DNA from: SZUA-584 sp964441275
GTDB taxonomy: Bacteria; Bacillota; Clostridia; Christensenellales; SZUA-584
Assembly: GCA_964441275.1 (NCBI GenBank)
Contig: CAYTUG010000018.1
Span: 1-40,866, forward strand
Reading direction: 5' to 3'
Length of the DNA stretch: 40,866 nt
This document shows, piece after piece, positions 26,118 to 35,157 of the stretch. The first letter of the stretch is position 1. Every line of letters starts with the position of its first letter. Made by a program: the position numbers and the translations under genes. The notes below the pieces were generated by a model. The model did not search any database. It was not told the origin of the DNA and worked only from the letters and a program-made list of their open reading frames with translations.

Positions 26118-27782
26118 TTGGCAAAGAAAAAAAACAACATAAAGATAATCCCGCTGGGCGGGGTGGGCGAGATAGGCAAAAACATGTGGGTGATTGAACA
26201 CGGCGAGCAGATGATAGTTATTGACTGCGGTTTTTGTTTTCCGCGCGAAGATATGCTTGGCGTGGATTTTGTTATACCCGATATCGCCTATTTGAAAAAG
26301 AACAAAGAAAAAATTAAGGCTGTGCTGATAACTCACGGACACGAAGACCATATTGGGGCAACTCCTTACCTTCTTGGCGAGATAGGGGCGCCTGTGTACG
26401 GAACTGATTTAACTGTCGCGCTAATAGAGACCAAACTTGCAGAAAGAAAAATAAACGGGGTGCAGTTTAATATAATAAAGCCGGGCGATTGTTTCACCGC
26501 CGGGGCGTTTAGAATAGAGGCAATACACGTAACGCACAGCATTGACGCCGCGCTTGGGTTTGCAATACATACTCCTTCCGGCACCATAGTGTACACCGGC
26601 GATTTTAAAGTGGATTTTACGCCTGTAGACGGAAGGGTTATTGATTTGGCTAAATTTGCGCAGCTTGGGGCGAAGGGTGTGTTAGCGCTCTTATCTGACA
26701 GCACCAACGCTGAAACCCCCGGGTATACAATGACGGAAAGCAAAATAGGCGATACATTTCGAAGTTATTTTGAAAAAGCAGCCGGCCGGATAATAGTGGC
26801 TACATTCGCGTCTAACATACATCGTTTGCAGCAGGTCGTAACCGCCTCGAAACGATACGGGCGCAAGGTTTGCGTAACGGGGCGCAGTATGGAAAAGATA
26901 GCCAAGGTTGCAAAACAGCTTGGATATCTTAATATTGACGAGTCAATACTTGTCACTCCCGAAGAGCTTGAAAAGCTGCCTAAAAACAAGATAGCAATAC
27001 TCACCACGGGCAGCCAGGGCGAGCCTATGTCCGGCCTTGTGCGCATGGCGGCCGGAGAGCACAAAAAACTTGCTATGATGTGTGGAGACACCGTTATAAT
27101 TTCTTCATCCCCCATACCGGGTAACGAGCGTTATGTCGCCGATGTAACTAACATGATGTACCGCAGGGGCGCTAACGTGATAAACGAGGGAATAGCAGAC
27201 GTGCATGTTTCGGGGCATGCTTGCGAAGAGGAATTAAAACTGATGCTTTCGTTGGTTAAACCGAAATACTTCGTACCTATACACGGCGAGTACAGACATC
27301 TTTACAGGCATGCGGAACTTGCGGAAAGCTTAGGAATAAAAAAAGACAACATTTTTATTCCCGAGATTGGCAAAATAATTGAGATTAGCGAAAAATCCGC
27401 ATCTATGTGCGATACTGTGCCTTCGGGGAGCGTTATAATAGACGGGCTCGGAGTGGGCGATGTAGGGAACGTAGTTTTGCGGGACAGAAAACTGCTTTCG
27501 CAGGACGGCTTGTTCATGGTTATTGTGTCTATTTCGGCGGAAACGGGCGCGTTAATTTCCGGTCCGGAGATAATATCGCGCGGTTTTGTATATATGCGCG
27601 AATCGGCAGACCTTCTCGAAACGGCACGAAATGTTGTGATCGATATTGTGGAAGAATGCGCGCAAAACAAAATAACCGAGTGGACGACGATAAAGGGGCG
27701 GATTAAAAGGGCGCTTCGCAGCTTTTTGTATGAGAGCACCAAACGAAACCCCATGATACTGCCTATTATTATTGACATATAA
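26118..27782 (+). CDS. rnj: Ribonuclease J
   Basis: The 554-residue protein is an endo- and 5'-3' exoribonuclease of mRNA decay and rRNA maturation. It has a metallo-beta-lactamase domain with IPLGGVGEIGKN and the zinc motif HGHEDH (73-78), then ECxHVTHS-type VTHSIDAALGF, DFKVD, SDSTNAE, and a beta-CASP domain. The later motifs are TGSQGEPM, HVSGHA, PKYFVPIHGEYRH and a C-terminal domain. The start is read as TTG 26118 because AAAGG sits 7 bases before it and this gives MAKKKNNIKIIPLGG. An ATG at 26103 would add five residues but lacks a ribosome site. YlbF follows after 27 bases. Confidence 0.95.
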   Translation: MAKKKNNIKIIPLGGVGEIGKNMWVIEHGEQMIVIDCGFCFPREDMLGVDFVIPDIAYLKKNKEKIKAVLITHGHEDHIGATPYLLGEIGAPVYGTDLTVALIETKLAERKINGVQFNIIKPGDCFTAGAFRIEAIHVTHSIDAALGFAIHTPSGTIVYTGDFKVDFTPVDGRVIDLAKFAQLGAKGVLALLSDSTNAETPGYTMTESKIGDTFRSYFEKAAGRIIVATFASNIHRLQQVVTASKRYGRKVCVTGRSMEKIAKVAKQLGYLNIDESILVTPEELEKLPKNKIAILTTGSQGEPMSGLVRMAAGEHKKLAMMCGDTVIISSSPIPGNERYVADVTNMMYRRGANVINEGIADVHVSGHACEEELKLMLSLVKPKYFVPIHGEYRHLYRHAELAESLGIKKDNIFIPEIGKIIEISEKSASMCDTVPSGSVIIDGLGVGDVGNVVLRDRKLLSQDGLFMVIVSISAETGALISGPEIISRGFVYMRESADLLETARNVVIDIVEECAQNKITEWTTIKGRIKRALRSFLYESTKRNPMILPIIIDI

Positions 27783-27809
27783 AAACTTTTTCTTGGAAGG
27801 AGTGTGGGT

Positions 27810-28157
27810 ATGATAGTATATGACAAAGCGCACGCGTTGGCGGACGAAATTAAAAAGTGTTCCGAGTATTGCGAATACGTACGATTAAAAGAGCTTGTAA
27901 CAGTTGATGAGAAGACTAAAGCGTTGCTTGCGGATTATAAAAAACTGCAGCTTGAAGCGCAGGCAGGATATATATCCGGTAAAGAAATGTCTGAGGAAAC
28001 AATGGATAAACTAAAAAAATTAGGTGAGATATTGGCCTTTAACAAGGATGTGACAGAATTTTTCGCGGCGGAATACCGCTTTCAAACTTTGGTGGGCGAT
28101 ATCTACAAGATAATCGGTGACGCATGCGATTTAGGGTTTGATTTGTTTCCCGAATAG
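27810..28157 (+). CDS. YlbF/YmcA-family protein
   Basis: The 115-residue helical protein belongs to the YlbF/YmcA/YheA group (DKAHALADEIKKCSEY, TKALLADYKKLQLEAQ, and AEYRFQTLVGDIYKIIGDACDL). In Bacillus subtilis YlbF (RicF) joins RicA and RicT in a complex that adjusts RNase Y activity. Position directly after RNase J fits an RNA-decay role. ATG 27810 has GGAAGGA 8 bases upstream; GTG 27804 is too close to the ribosome site. No cysteine cluster of the kind carried by some family members is evident. Confidence 0.82.
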   Translation: MIVYDKAHALADEIKKCSEYCEYVRLKELVTVDEKTKALLADYKKLQLEAQAGYISGKEMSEETMDKLKKLGEILAFNKDVTEFFAAEYRFQTLVGDIYKIIGDACDLGFDLFPE

Positions 28158-28165
28158 GAAGGGTT

Positions 28166-29389
28166 ATGGCTAAAAACAATAACGATTGGATTGACGATGT
28201 CGATTCTAACACGCAAACGTTTACAATAAACGGCACAGACAGCGAGCCGCTTGAAAGATGCGAAGAACGCGAATCTTTAAAAGATATGCCTATGGGCGTT
28301 ATGTCGTGGCGTATTGCGCGCCCTTTGCTAATACTTGTTGTAAGCGTTGCAATAGTTTTAATTCTTGGTTCAATAGTTGTCAACTATGTCGAGCAAAACT
28401 ATTTAACGCCCGTTTCTTCGGATTCAACCGCAAAACGCATAGAAATAAAAGCGGGTTCGTCCCTGTCTAAAATTGCGACGCTCCTTTTTGAACAAGGCAT
28501 TATTCGCAACAAGCTTGTGTTTCAGCTTTATGTAGATTTAAACGATATGTCGTCTAAACTTAAGGCGGGGCGTTATGATCTGTCCCCCAATATGACAATG
28601 GAGCAAATAGCCGCCGTTCTTATTGAGGGAGACGGCGGGCGCACAACAAAGACTATTACGTTTACCGAGGGAATGGGAATAGAAGCTATAGCGCAAAAGC
28701 TGGTGACCGAAAATATTTTTGACCAACAAAAGAAAGGAAAATTTCTAACTTTATGCAACGATGAAAAAGCGTTTGCGGATTATAAATTTATTGCGGATAT
28801 AGCGGAAAATGCGGACGAGGGCGCAAGGTATCTGCTCGAAGGCTACCTTTTTCCCGATACTTACGATTTTTATACCGATGCGGAGCCTGAAGATATAATA
28901 AATAAGCTGCTTGCCCAGTTTGACAAAGTGTTTAGCGTAACTTATGAGGACAGAGCGAAAGAACTGGGGCTGAGCGTAAACGAAGTGGTAACCTTAGCGT
29001 CAATAGTTGAATGGGAAGCGTTGCCCAAGGATTATAAAAAAGTTGCGTCGGTTTTCTATAACAGAATAAATGAAAAGATGCGGCTTGATTCATGCGCTAC
29101 ATTAGCTTACGTTACGGGAATAAGAAAGCTTCAGTATACGGCGCAAGAGCGCAGTATAGATTCTCCTTACAATACCTATAAGATTACCGGGCTTCCCGCG
29201 GGGCCGGTGGGCAATCCGGGGCAAAAGGCTATTGAGGCCACTCTTTATCCGGACGAAGAGTTTATAAAAGAAGGGTATTTGTTTTTCTGCAACAAAGACC
29301 CGGACACAGGCGAATTGGCGTTCGCAAAAACGTTAAAAGAGCACGAAAAGAATGTTGAGAAGTATTCGCAGCTTTGGAAAGACAAATGA
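28166..29389 (+). CDS. mltG: Endolytic murein transglycosylase MltG
   Basis: The 407-residue protein has a cytoplasmic N-terminus of about 50 residues, one membrane helix (about 51-74) and an external YceG domain. A LysM-like region (IEIKAGSSLSKIATLLFEQGII) precedes the catalytic domain with EGYLFPDTYDF, LASIVEWEA (Glu282 probably catalytic), VFYNRINEKMRLDSCATL, SPYNTYKITGLPAGPVGNPGQ and FFCNKD. MltG cuts nascent glycan strands at the membrane and sets their length. It starts 8 bases after ylbF and overlaps the U32 gene by 4 bases. Confidence 0.95.
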   Translation: MAKNNNDWIDDVDSNTQTFTINGTDSEPLERCEERESLKDMPMGVMSWRIARPLLILVVSVAIVLILGSIVVNYVEQNYLTPVSSDSTAKRIEIKAGSSLSKIATLLFEQGIIRNKLVFQLYVDLNDMSSKLKAGRYDLSPNMTMEQIAAVLIEGDGGRTTKTITFTEGMGIEAIAQKLVTENIFDQQKKGKFLTLCNDEKAFADYKFIADIAENADEGARYLLEGYLFPDTYDFYTDAEPEDIINKLLAQFDKVFSVTYEDRAKELGLSVNEVVTLASIVEWEALPKDYKKVASVFYNRINEKMRLDSCATLAYVTGIRKLQYTAQERSIDSPYNTYKITGLPAGPVGNPGQKAIEATLYPDEEFIKEGYLFFCNKDPDTGELAFAKTLKEHEKNVEKYSQLWKDK

Positions 29390-30600
29390 AATCAATTGAA
29401 CTGCTTGCGCCGGCAGGAAACCACGAAAGCCTTTGCGCCGCCGCAAGTTTTGGCGCGGACGCCGTGTATGTTGGCGGAAAATCATACGGTTTGCGCGCCT
29501 ATGCCGATAATTTTACTGTTGACGGGTTAAAACAAGCGGCGGATTTGCTTCACGGTATGGGCAAACGGCTTTACGTCACGCTAAATGCGGTTTTTCACCA
29601 GGACGATTTTTTGGGCTTGGACGATTATGTTTTATCTTTGAAAGAAGCGGGCATAGATGCGTTGATAGTATCCGACCCCGGGGTTTTGTGCGCCGTTAAA
29701 AAGGCTGCACCGGATATTTCCGTTCACATAAGCACCCAGGCAAACACCTGCAACGCTCACAGCGCCCGTTTTTGGTATGAGCAAGGCGCAAGCAGGGTTA
29801 TACTTTCGAGAGAGCTATCGCTAACTGAGATTGCGCAAATACGCGCTGCCGCACCGCCAAACCTTGAATTGGAAGCATTTGTTCACGGGGCGATGTGTGT
29901 TGCGTATTCGGGCAGATGTTTATTAAGCGGCGTTCTTACGGGGCGAAGCAGCAACAGGGGAGAATGCGCACAGCCTTGCAGATGGCAATATTATTTATAT
30001 GAAAAGGGCTTTGAAGGGGAATATATGCCGGTTAATTCGGACGGTAAAGGCACGTATTTGCTTAACTCAAAAGATTTATGCATGATTGAACATATAAAAA
30101 GCATTGCGGACGCAGGCGTAACTTCACTTAAAATAGAAGGACGAATGAAATCTGCTTATTACGTCGCGTGCGTAACGAACGCTTACAGACAGGCTATAAA
30201 CGATTATTACTTGGGGCGGCCTTTTGACAAGAAATTGCTTGACGAAGTAGGCAAAGCGGGAAGCCGCGCCTTTACCACAGCGTTTTATTTTGGCAACCCG
30301 CGTGAAAGCGGTCAGGATACACAAAACAGCAAAGCTTGCCGTACGCACGATTTTGTGGGGGTTGTAATACAAACGACCGGCAAAGACAAATGGACTCTTG
30401 TGCAGCAGCGCGGAAAGTTCTGCGTAGGGGATAACATTGAAGCGCTTTCACCGCACGGCTGCAAAAAGTTTGTTATAAAAAGTATTCGCTCGGAAACAGG
30501 GGAATTGCGCAAAAGCGCACCGCACCCTATGGAGCAGATACACATCAGCTGCGATTCTTATTTGCACAAGGGCGATATGCTTCGCAAAAGGAACGATTAA
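29386..30600 (+). CDS. U32-family protein, likely RNA hydroxylation enzyme (TrhP-like)
   Basis: The 404-residue protein starts IELLAPAGNHESLCAAASFGADAVYVG, the U32 signature, followed by EAFVHGAMCVAYSGRC and SNRGECAQPCRW, which carry cysteines of the iron-sulfur centre. LKIEGRMKSAYYVACVTNAYR and a C-terminal small domain follow. U32 members such as TrhP and RlhA hydroxylate tRNA or 23S rRNA with help from prephenate; the old label is collagenase-like peptidase. I cannot choose the substrate from sequence alone. ATG 29386 overlaps the mltG stop (ATGA). Confidence 0.88.
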   Translation: MKSIELLAPAGNHESLCAAASFGADAVYVGGKSYGLRAYADNFTVDGLKQAADLLHGMGKRLYVTLNAVFHQDDFLGLDDYVLSLKEAGIDALIVSDPGVLCAVKKAAPDISVHISTQANTCNAHSARFWYEQGASRVILSRELSLTEIAQIRAAAPPNLELEAFVHGAMCVAYSGRCLLSGVLTGRSSNRGECAQPCRWQYYLYEKGFEGEYMPVNSDGKGTYLLNSKDLCMIEHIKSIADAGVTSLKIEGRMKSAYYVACVTNAYRQAINDYYLGRPFDKKLLDEVGKAGSRAFTTAFYFGNPRESGQDTQNSKACRTHDFVGVVIQTTGKDKWTLVQQRGKFCVGDNIEALSPHGCKKFVIKSIRSETGELRKSAPHPMEQIHISCDSYLHKGDMLRKRND

Positions 30601-30634
30601 AAGGCGGCTTTTTGCACAAATCGGAGGATACTTT

Positions 30635-31192
30635 ATGGGCAAGCCCAAGAATTATATTCAAACCTATACTAAGCGGCTGTTTGACCCGCTCAATATTTGC
30701 CGAAAAGATATTGTTATAGAGGACATTGCGCACTCGCTTTCCATGACTGTGCGTGCAAACGGTCACATAAAACATTTCTATTCTGTTGCTCAGCACTCAA
30801 TAGACTGCTTTAATGAGGCGAAAGCAAGGCGCTGCACTACAAGGGTGCAGCTTGCGTGTTTGCTGCACGACGCTTCCGAATGCTACATAGCCGACATTCC
30901 GCGTCCGGTAAAGCACAGGCTTAACGGCTATGCCCAGATAGAAAAGAAAATAAGCAAAGCGGTTTATGCCGCTTTCGGGATAGCTGATCTGTCGGAAAAG
31001 GAACTGCATATTGTTGATGAGATTGACGATGCTTTGTTGTATTACGAGTTTTTGCACCTTGCGGGTTTGGCCCTTTATAAATGCGCACCAAAGATTGCAG
31101 GACGCCATAGTTTTGATTATCAAGACCTGCACTATGTTAAGAGCAAGTTTATAGACATATACGGCTCACTTAAAAACAGTTTAAATATTTAA
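30635..31192 (+). CDS. HD-superfamily hydrolase (YfbR-like)
   Basis: The 185-residue protein has the HD pattern: IAHSLS, HIKHFYSVAQHS (first His set), ACLLHDASECYIADIPRPVK (HD pair) and later DEIDDA (last Asp). The layout is that of COG1896/YfbR-type 5'-deoxynucleotidases and phage-like phosphohydrolases. A nucleotide monophosphate substrate is likely but not proven. ATG 30635 follows CGGAGGA. It is separated from the U32 gene by 34 bases and from the next gene by 166 bases with a hairpin. Confidence 0.82.
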   Translation: MGKPKNYIQTYTKRLFDPLNICRKDIVIEDIAHSLSMTVRANGHIKHFYSVAQHSIDCFNEAKARRCTTRVQLACLLHDASECYIADIPRPVKHRLNGYAQIEKKISKAVYAAFGIADLSEKELHIVDEIDDALLYYEFLHLAGLALYKCAPKIAGRHSFDYQDLHYVKSKFIDIYGSLKNSLNI

Positions 31193-31235
31193 TCTAAAAT
31201 TATCAAGCGTAGACGCTTATGGGCGATTATATTTC

Positions 31236-31264
31236 CGGCGGCATGCATAGCCGCTGTGTGTTTT
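31236..31264 (+). terminator. Possible terminator after the HD gene
   Basis: CGGCGGC pairs with GCCGCTG around ATGCATA and is followed by TGTGTTTT. The T tract is short. Just upstream, AAGCGT-AG-ACGCTT (31205-31218) forms a palindrome. Confidence 0.4.
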
Positions 31265-31301
31265 AGGACGGCGGCTTTTATAGTTTGTTAAAGTTCAACA
31301 C

Positions 31302-31330
31302 TGGCATGTGAACCTAAAATGATATATAAT
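31302..31330 (+). promoter_or_regulatory. Candidate promoter for the DUF512-der-plsY-lspA-rluD run
   Basis: TATAAT at 31325-31330 has only a weak -35 (TGGCAT, 31302-31307, 17-base spacer). GTTCA/TGAAC (31293-31297, 31309-31313) is a short inverted repeat over the -35 region. Confidence 0.4.
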
Positions 31331-31358
31331 AGCGCGAAACAAAAAGGAAGGCATAGCG

Positions 31359-32660
31359 TTGTTGTTTGAAGTAAAAAGCGTTGACGCAAACAGCCCTGCG
31401 CAGCGGGCAGGCATACGCAAGGGAGACAAAATAATATCAATAAACGGTGAGCCTCTTATCGATTACGTGGATTATATCTATTTTTGTTCTAAAACAAAGA
31501 TTAAAATCCGAATTAAACGCAATGGGGAAGAACTGCTGCTGCGCGTTTTTAAAAACGAAGGCCGGGATATCGGCATCAACTTTACCCGGTCTCTTCTCGG
31601 CAAAAAACGCATATGTAAGAACAGGTGCATATTCTGTTTTGTAGACCAGCTGCCCCAAGGTATGAGAAAAAGCCTGTACTTAAAAGATGAGGATTGGCGG
31701 TATTCGTTTTTGATGGGGAACTTTGTTACGCTTTCGTCAATAGAAAAACAGGAGCTTAAACGAATATTGCTCAGGAAAGTATCGCCGCTTTACATTTCTG
31801 TGCATACTGTAAATGAGAAATTAAGGCGGGTTATGCTTGGGAACAAAACCGCAATGCCAATAAGGCCGCTTCTTAAGAAATTGGCATCAAAGGGAATCCG
31901 CTTTCATTCGCAGGCAGTAATTTGCCCGGGTTACAACGACGGGCAAGAGCTGAATAAAACAATAGAATTTTTGTTTTCGCTTTACCCTATGGCAATGACA
32001 TTGGCAATAGTGCCGGTTGGGCTTACCGGCCACAGGCGGAATCTTGCGCCCATTAAAGCCATAGGGCCGAAAGAGGCTGCCGATATAATTAAAGTGGTTG
32101 AAAAATGGCAGAAAGAATGCTTAAATAAAAAAGACACACGTTTCGTGTTTGCGGCGGACGAGCTCTATATGCGGGCAGGGCTAAGCTTGCCGGATGCGCA
32201 GCACTATGAGAGTTATGCGCAGTTAGAAAACGGGGTTGGGCTTACAACTAAGTTTGTAAGCGAAGCAAAGCAGGCGCTAAACGGTTGCCGCGGCAAAGGT
32301 TTGAACGTAAGCGTTGCAACCGGTGAGGACGCTTATCCTTTTATCTTGGAAATTGCGCAGCTTGCACAGCAAAACTGCGGAGCCAAAGCTGATGTGTACC
32401 CGATAACAAACCGAACTTTTGGCGGCGGAATAAGCGTTACAGGGTTGCTCGGGGGAGCGGATATTCTGCAAGGTGTGCAAGGCAAAACTTTGGGGGATAT
32501 GTTGCTGATACATAGCGGCACGCTTAGGAAAGACGGGGTGTTTATTGACGATATGACGCTTGCAGGTTTATCAAAAACGCTTGGAGTGCCTGTTGTGCCC
32601 ATAGCTGACGGGTACGAATTTATTAATTGTATATGCAAGGGGCGATGCATAGATGAATAA
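31359..32660 (+). CDS. PDZ and DUF512 radical-SAM-like protein
   Basis: The 433-residue protein begins with a PDZ-like domain (VDANSPAQRAGIRKGDKIISI), then a radical-SAM-like part with the cluster CKNRCIFCF, DQLPQGMRKSLYLKDEDWR and GNFVTLSS. DUF512 (about 260-430) carries DELYMRAG, GVGLT and the closing GGGISVTGLLGGADIL and HSGTLRKDG. The family is widespread in Clostridia and usually precedes der; its reaction is unknown. The start is TTG 31359 with AAGGAAGG 7 bases upstream. It overlaps der by 8 bases. Confidence 0.9.
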   Translation: MLFEVKSVDANSPAQRAGIRKGDKIISINGEPLIDYVDYIYFCSKTKIKIRIKRNGEELLLRVFKNEGRDIGINFTRSLLGKKRICKNRCIFCFVDQLPQGMRKSLYLKDEDWRYSFLMGNFVTLSSIEKQELKRILLRKVSPLYISVHTVNEKLRRVMLGNKTAMPIRPLLKKLASKGIRFHSQAVICPGYNDGQELNKTIEFLFSLYPMAMTLAIVPVGLTGHRRNLAPIKAIGPKEAADIIKVVEKWQKECLNKKDTRFVFAADELYMRAGLSLPDAQHYESYAQLENGVGLTTKFVSEAKQALNGCRGKGLNVSVATGEDAYPFILEIAQLAQQNCGAKADVYPITNRTFGGGISVTGLLGGADILQGVQGKTLGDMLLIHSGTLRKDGVFIDDMTLAGLSKTLGVPVVPIADGYEFINCICKGRCIDE

Positions 32661-33969
32661 GCCGATTGTAGCAATAGTGGGCCGCCCGAACGTGGGAAAA
32701 TCCACTTTTTTTAACAGGATAGCCGGCCGGCGCATATCGATTGTGGACGATACGCCCGGGGTAACCCGCGATAGGATTTATGCGGATGCGGAATGGCTGG
32801 GCAGGGAATTTACCATGATAGATACCGGAGGTATAGATCCCGATGCGGGCGATGAGATTTTAAAACAGATGCGGCTTCAGGCGCAGCTTGCTATAGATAT
32901 AGCTGATGTGATATTATTCTTTGTAGACGCTAAAGAAGGGTTGATGCCTTCCGATCACGAGATAGCCGATGTATTAAGGCGCGCAGGCAAGCCGGTAATT
33001 ACGGTTGTCAACAAGACGGATACTCAGCGTGACGAAAAAAATGTCTATGAGTTTTATTCTCTTGGGACTGACCAGCTTTTTGCAATATCTTCGGCTCAAG
33101 GGTTGGGGCTTGGGGATTTGCTCGATGCAATAGTTGAAGACTTTGACAGCGCACAGTATGAAAAACAAGAAGACAGCTTTAAAATAGCAATTGTAGGGCG
33201 CCCGAACGTTGGCAAATCATCTCTTGTCAACTCCATTATCGGTCAACAGCGCACCATAGTGTCTGAGGTTGCGGGGACTACCCGGGATGCGATTGATGTG
33301 CCTTTTTTATATCAGGGCAGCCAATTTGTTTTAATAGACACCGCCGGAATACGCAAAAAGGCGCGCATAGAGGACAAGACAATAGAACGATACAGCGTAA
33401 TACGCGCTTTTGCGGCTGTACGGCGTGCCGACGCTGTGGTAGTGATGATTGATGCCCTAAGGGGCATAGAGGAGCAGGACGTTAAAATAGCAGGATATGT
33501 GCACGAGGAAGGGAAACCCTGCGTAATTGCGGTTAACAAGTGGGATGCGGTAGAAAAAGATACGCACACCATAAACAAATTTGACAAGCAAATAAGCGCG
33601 GCACTTGCGTTTATGGGCTATGCGCAGACTGTATATATATCTGCCCTCAAAGCAAAAAGGCTTGAAAGATTGTTTGAAATGTTAATAAAGGCGCACGAAA
33701 ACAGCCAAAGGCGCATTTCAACGGGGCTTCTTAACGAATGCATATCTGAAGCCGTCGCAATGACAGAGCCGCCGTCCGACAAAGGCAGAAGGCTTAAAAT
33801 ATATTATGCCACACAGGTTAACATATCGCCGCCGAATTTTGTGGTGTTTGTTAACGACAGCAGGTTGATGCATTTTTCGTACTTGCGATATTTAGAAAAC
33901 TATTTAAGAAAATCGTTCGAATTTTCGGGTACGCCGCTGCGAGTGATCGCACGAGACAAAAACGAATGA
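32653..33969 (+). CDS. der: Ribosome-associated GTPase Der (EngA)
   Basis: The 438-residue protein has two tandem GTPase domains and a KH-like C-terminal domain. Domain 1 has GRPNVGKS (10-17), DTPGVTRD, DTGG and NKTD. Domain 2 has GRPNVGKS (182-189), GTTRDAID, DTAGIRKK and NKWD. The KH-like region includes KIYYATQVNISPPNFVVFVN and YLRYLENYLR. Der is essential for late 50S assembly. It starts inside the DUF512 gene by 8 bases. plsY follows after 16 bases. Confidence 0.97.
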   Translation: MNKPIVAIVGRPNVGKSTFFNRIAGRRISIVDDTPGVTRDRIYADAEWLGREFTMIDTGGIDPDAGDEILKQMRLQAQLAIDIADVILFFVDAKEGLMPSDHEIADVLRRAGKPVITVVNKTDTQRDEKNVYEFYSLGTDQLFAISSAQGLGLGDLLDAIVEDFDSAQYEKQEDSFKIAIVGRPNVGKSSLVNSIIGQQRTIVSEVAGTTRDAIDVPFLYQGSQFVLIDTAGIRKKARIEDKTIERYSVIRAFAAVRRADAVVVMIDALRGIEEQDVKIAGYVHEEGKPCVIAVNKWDAVEKDTHTINKFDKQISAALAFMGYAQTVYISALKAKRLERLFEMLIKAHENSQRRISTGLLNECISEAVAMTEPPSDKGRRLKIYYATQVNISPPNFVVFVNDSRLMHFSYLRYLENYLRKSFEFSGTPLRVIARDKNE

Positions 33970-33985
33970 CCAAGGAGATGTGTGT

Positions 33986-34621
33986 ATGGTATTACGATGT
34001 TTTTATGCTGCGGTTGCAGGATATCTTATTGGCTGTATCTCGTTCGGTTATATTGCCGGTAAGATTTTTAAAGGGAAAGATATAAGAGAAGTGGGCAGCG
34101 GCAATGCGGGAACGGCCAACGTTATTCGCAACTACGGTTGGGCAATAGGTTTTTTTACGTTTGTGGGTGACGTTGCAAAAGGCGTAGGCGCGGCGTTTAT
34201 CGGTTCCGTTTTGGTTCCCGAAGGCTTGCAGTCAGGAGGCTTTGGGATATTCGGGCATACAGAACCGATTGCAATAGGCATTTGCATCGGGGGGCTTGCT
34301 GCGGTTTTGGGGCACATATGGCCTGTGTTCTTAAAATTTAGAGGCGGCAAGGGAGTGGCAACAAGCCTTGGGGTATTTCTTATGATAATGCCTTTGTATA
34401 CCGCAATTGTACTTGCGTTTTGTATAATACTTATAGCAATAACACGAACAATGTCCGTAGGCTCGCTTACCGGCACATTGCTTATGGCGGTGTGTTCGCT
34501 GACTATTTATTTCGGTGATATATGGCACAATGCCACGTGCATATTGTTGTTTATATTAGTGTTCTATTCCCATAGGGCGAATTTGAAAAGGTTGGCAGAG
34601 GGAAAAGAGAATCAACTGTAG
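33986..34621 (+). CDS. plsY: Glycerol-3-phosphate acyltransferase PlsY
   Basis: The 211-residue membrane protein uses acyl-phosphate (from PlsX) to acylate glycerol-3-phosphate, the first step of phospholipid synthesis. Signature motifs are GSGNAGTANVIRNYG, FLKFRGGKGVATSLG and HRANLKRL at the end. Several membrane helices are visible. ATG 33986 follows AAGGAG by 8 bases; upstream starts at 33978 and 33980 lie too near that site. The order der-plsY is common in Bacillota. Confidence 0.95.
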   Translation: MVLRCFYAAVAGYLIGCISFGYIAGKIFKGKDIREVGSGNAGTANVIRNYGWAIGFFTFVGDVAKGVGAAFIGSVLVPEGLQSGGFGIFGHTEPIAIGICIGGLAAVLGHIWPVFLKFRGGKGVATSLGVFLMIMPLYTAIVLAFCIILIAITRTMSVGSLTGTLLMAVCSLTIYFGDIWHNATCILLFILVFYSHRANLKRLAEGKENQL

Positions 34622-34629
34622 GAGAATAA

Positions 34630-35151
34630 ATGCTTCAGATTATCATAATTGTAATAGCGTTGGCGGCAGACCAGCTCAGCAAATTTCTACTCGTACCTAT
34701 ATTGGAATCCTCGCCCGGATACACACTGCCAATTATAGACGGAGTGTTTCACCTTACGTACGTGCAAAATCAAGGCGCTTCGTTTGGAATATTGCAGGGC
34801 AAACAACTTTTCTTTATTATTGCAACCGTTGTTGTGTTGACTTTTGCGACTGTTTACATTATACGCGGAAGAAAGACACACCCTTTCATACTTAAGCTCT
34901 CTTTGGCGCTTCTTTGGGCGGGCGCATCTGGAAACTTCATTGACAGAATAATCTTTGGTTACGTTCGGGATATGTTTGATTTCAGGCTGATTAACTTCTG
35001 GGTGTTTAACGTTGCGGATTCGTGCCTTGTTGTAGGCGCAATACTTTTATCTGTTTACTTTCTGTTTATACACAAGGACAAACCGTTTAAAAACGGGGAC
35101 AATAAAGATGAAAGAAATATTGCCAACGCTTCCGAAAACAAACCGGATTAA
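34630..35151 (+). CDS. lspA: Lipoprotein signal peptidase (signal peptidase II)
   Basis: The 173-residue membrane aspartyl protease cleaves lipoprotein signal peptides after diacylglyceryl transfer. It shows AADQLSKFLL, VQNQGASFGIL, GASGNFIDRIIFGYVRDMFDF (first catalytic Asp) and FNVADSCLVVG (second Asp). Four helices are visible, and a short charged C-terminal tail follows. It would process the lipoproteins at the left of this window. It starts 8 bases after plsY and ends 6 bases before rluD. Confidence 0.96.
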   Translation: MLQIIIIVIALAADQLSKFLLVPILESSPGYTLPIIDGVFHLTYVQNQGASFGILQGKQLFFIIATVVVLTFATVYIIRGRKTHPFILKLSLALLWAGASGNFIDRIIFGYVRDMFDFRLINFWVFNVADSCLVVGAILLSVYFLFIHKDKPFKNGDNKDERNIANASENKPD

Positions 35152-35157
35152 TACAAC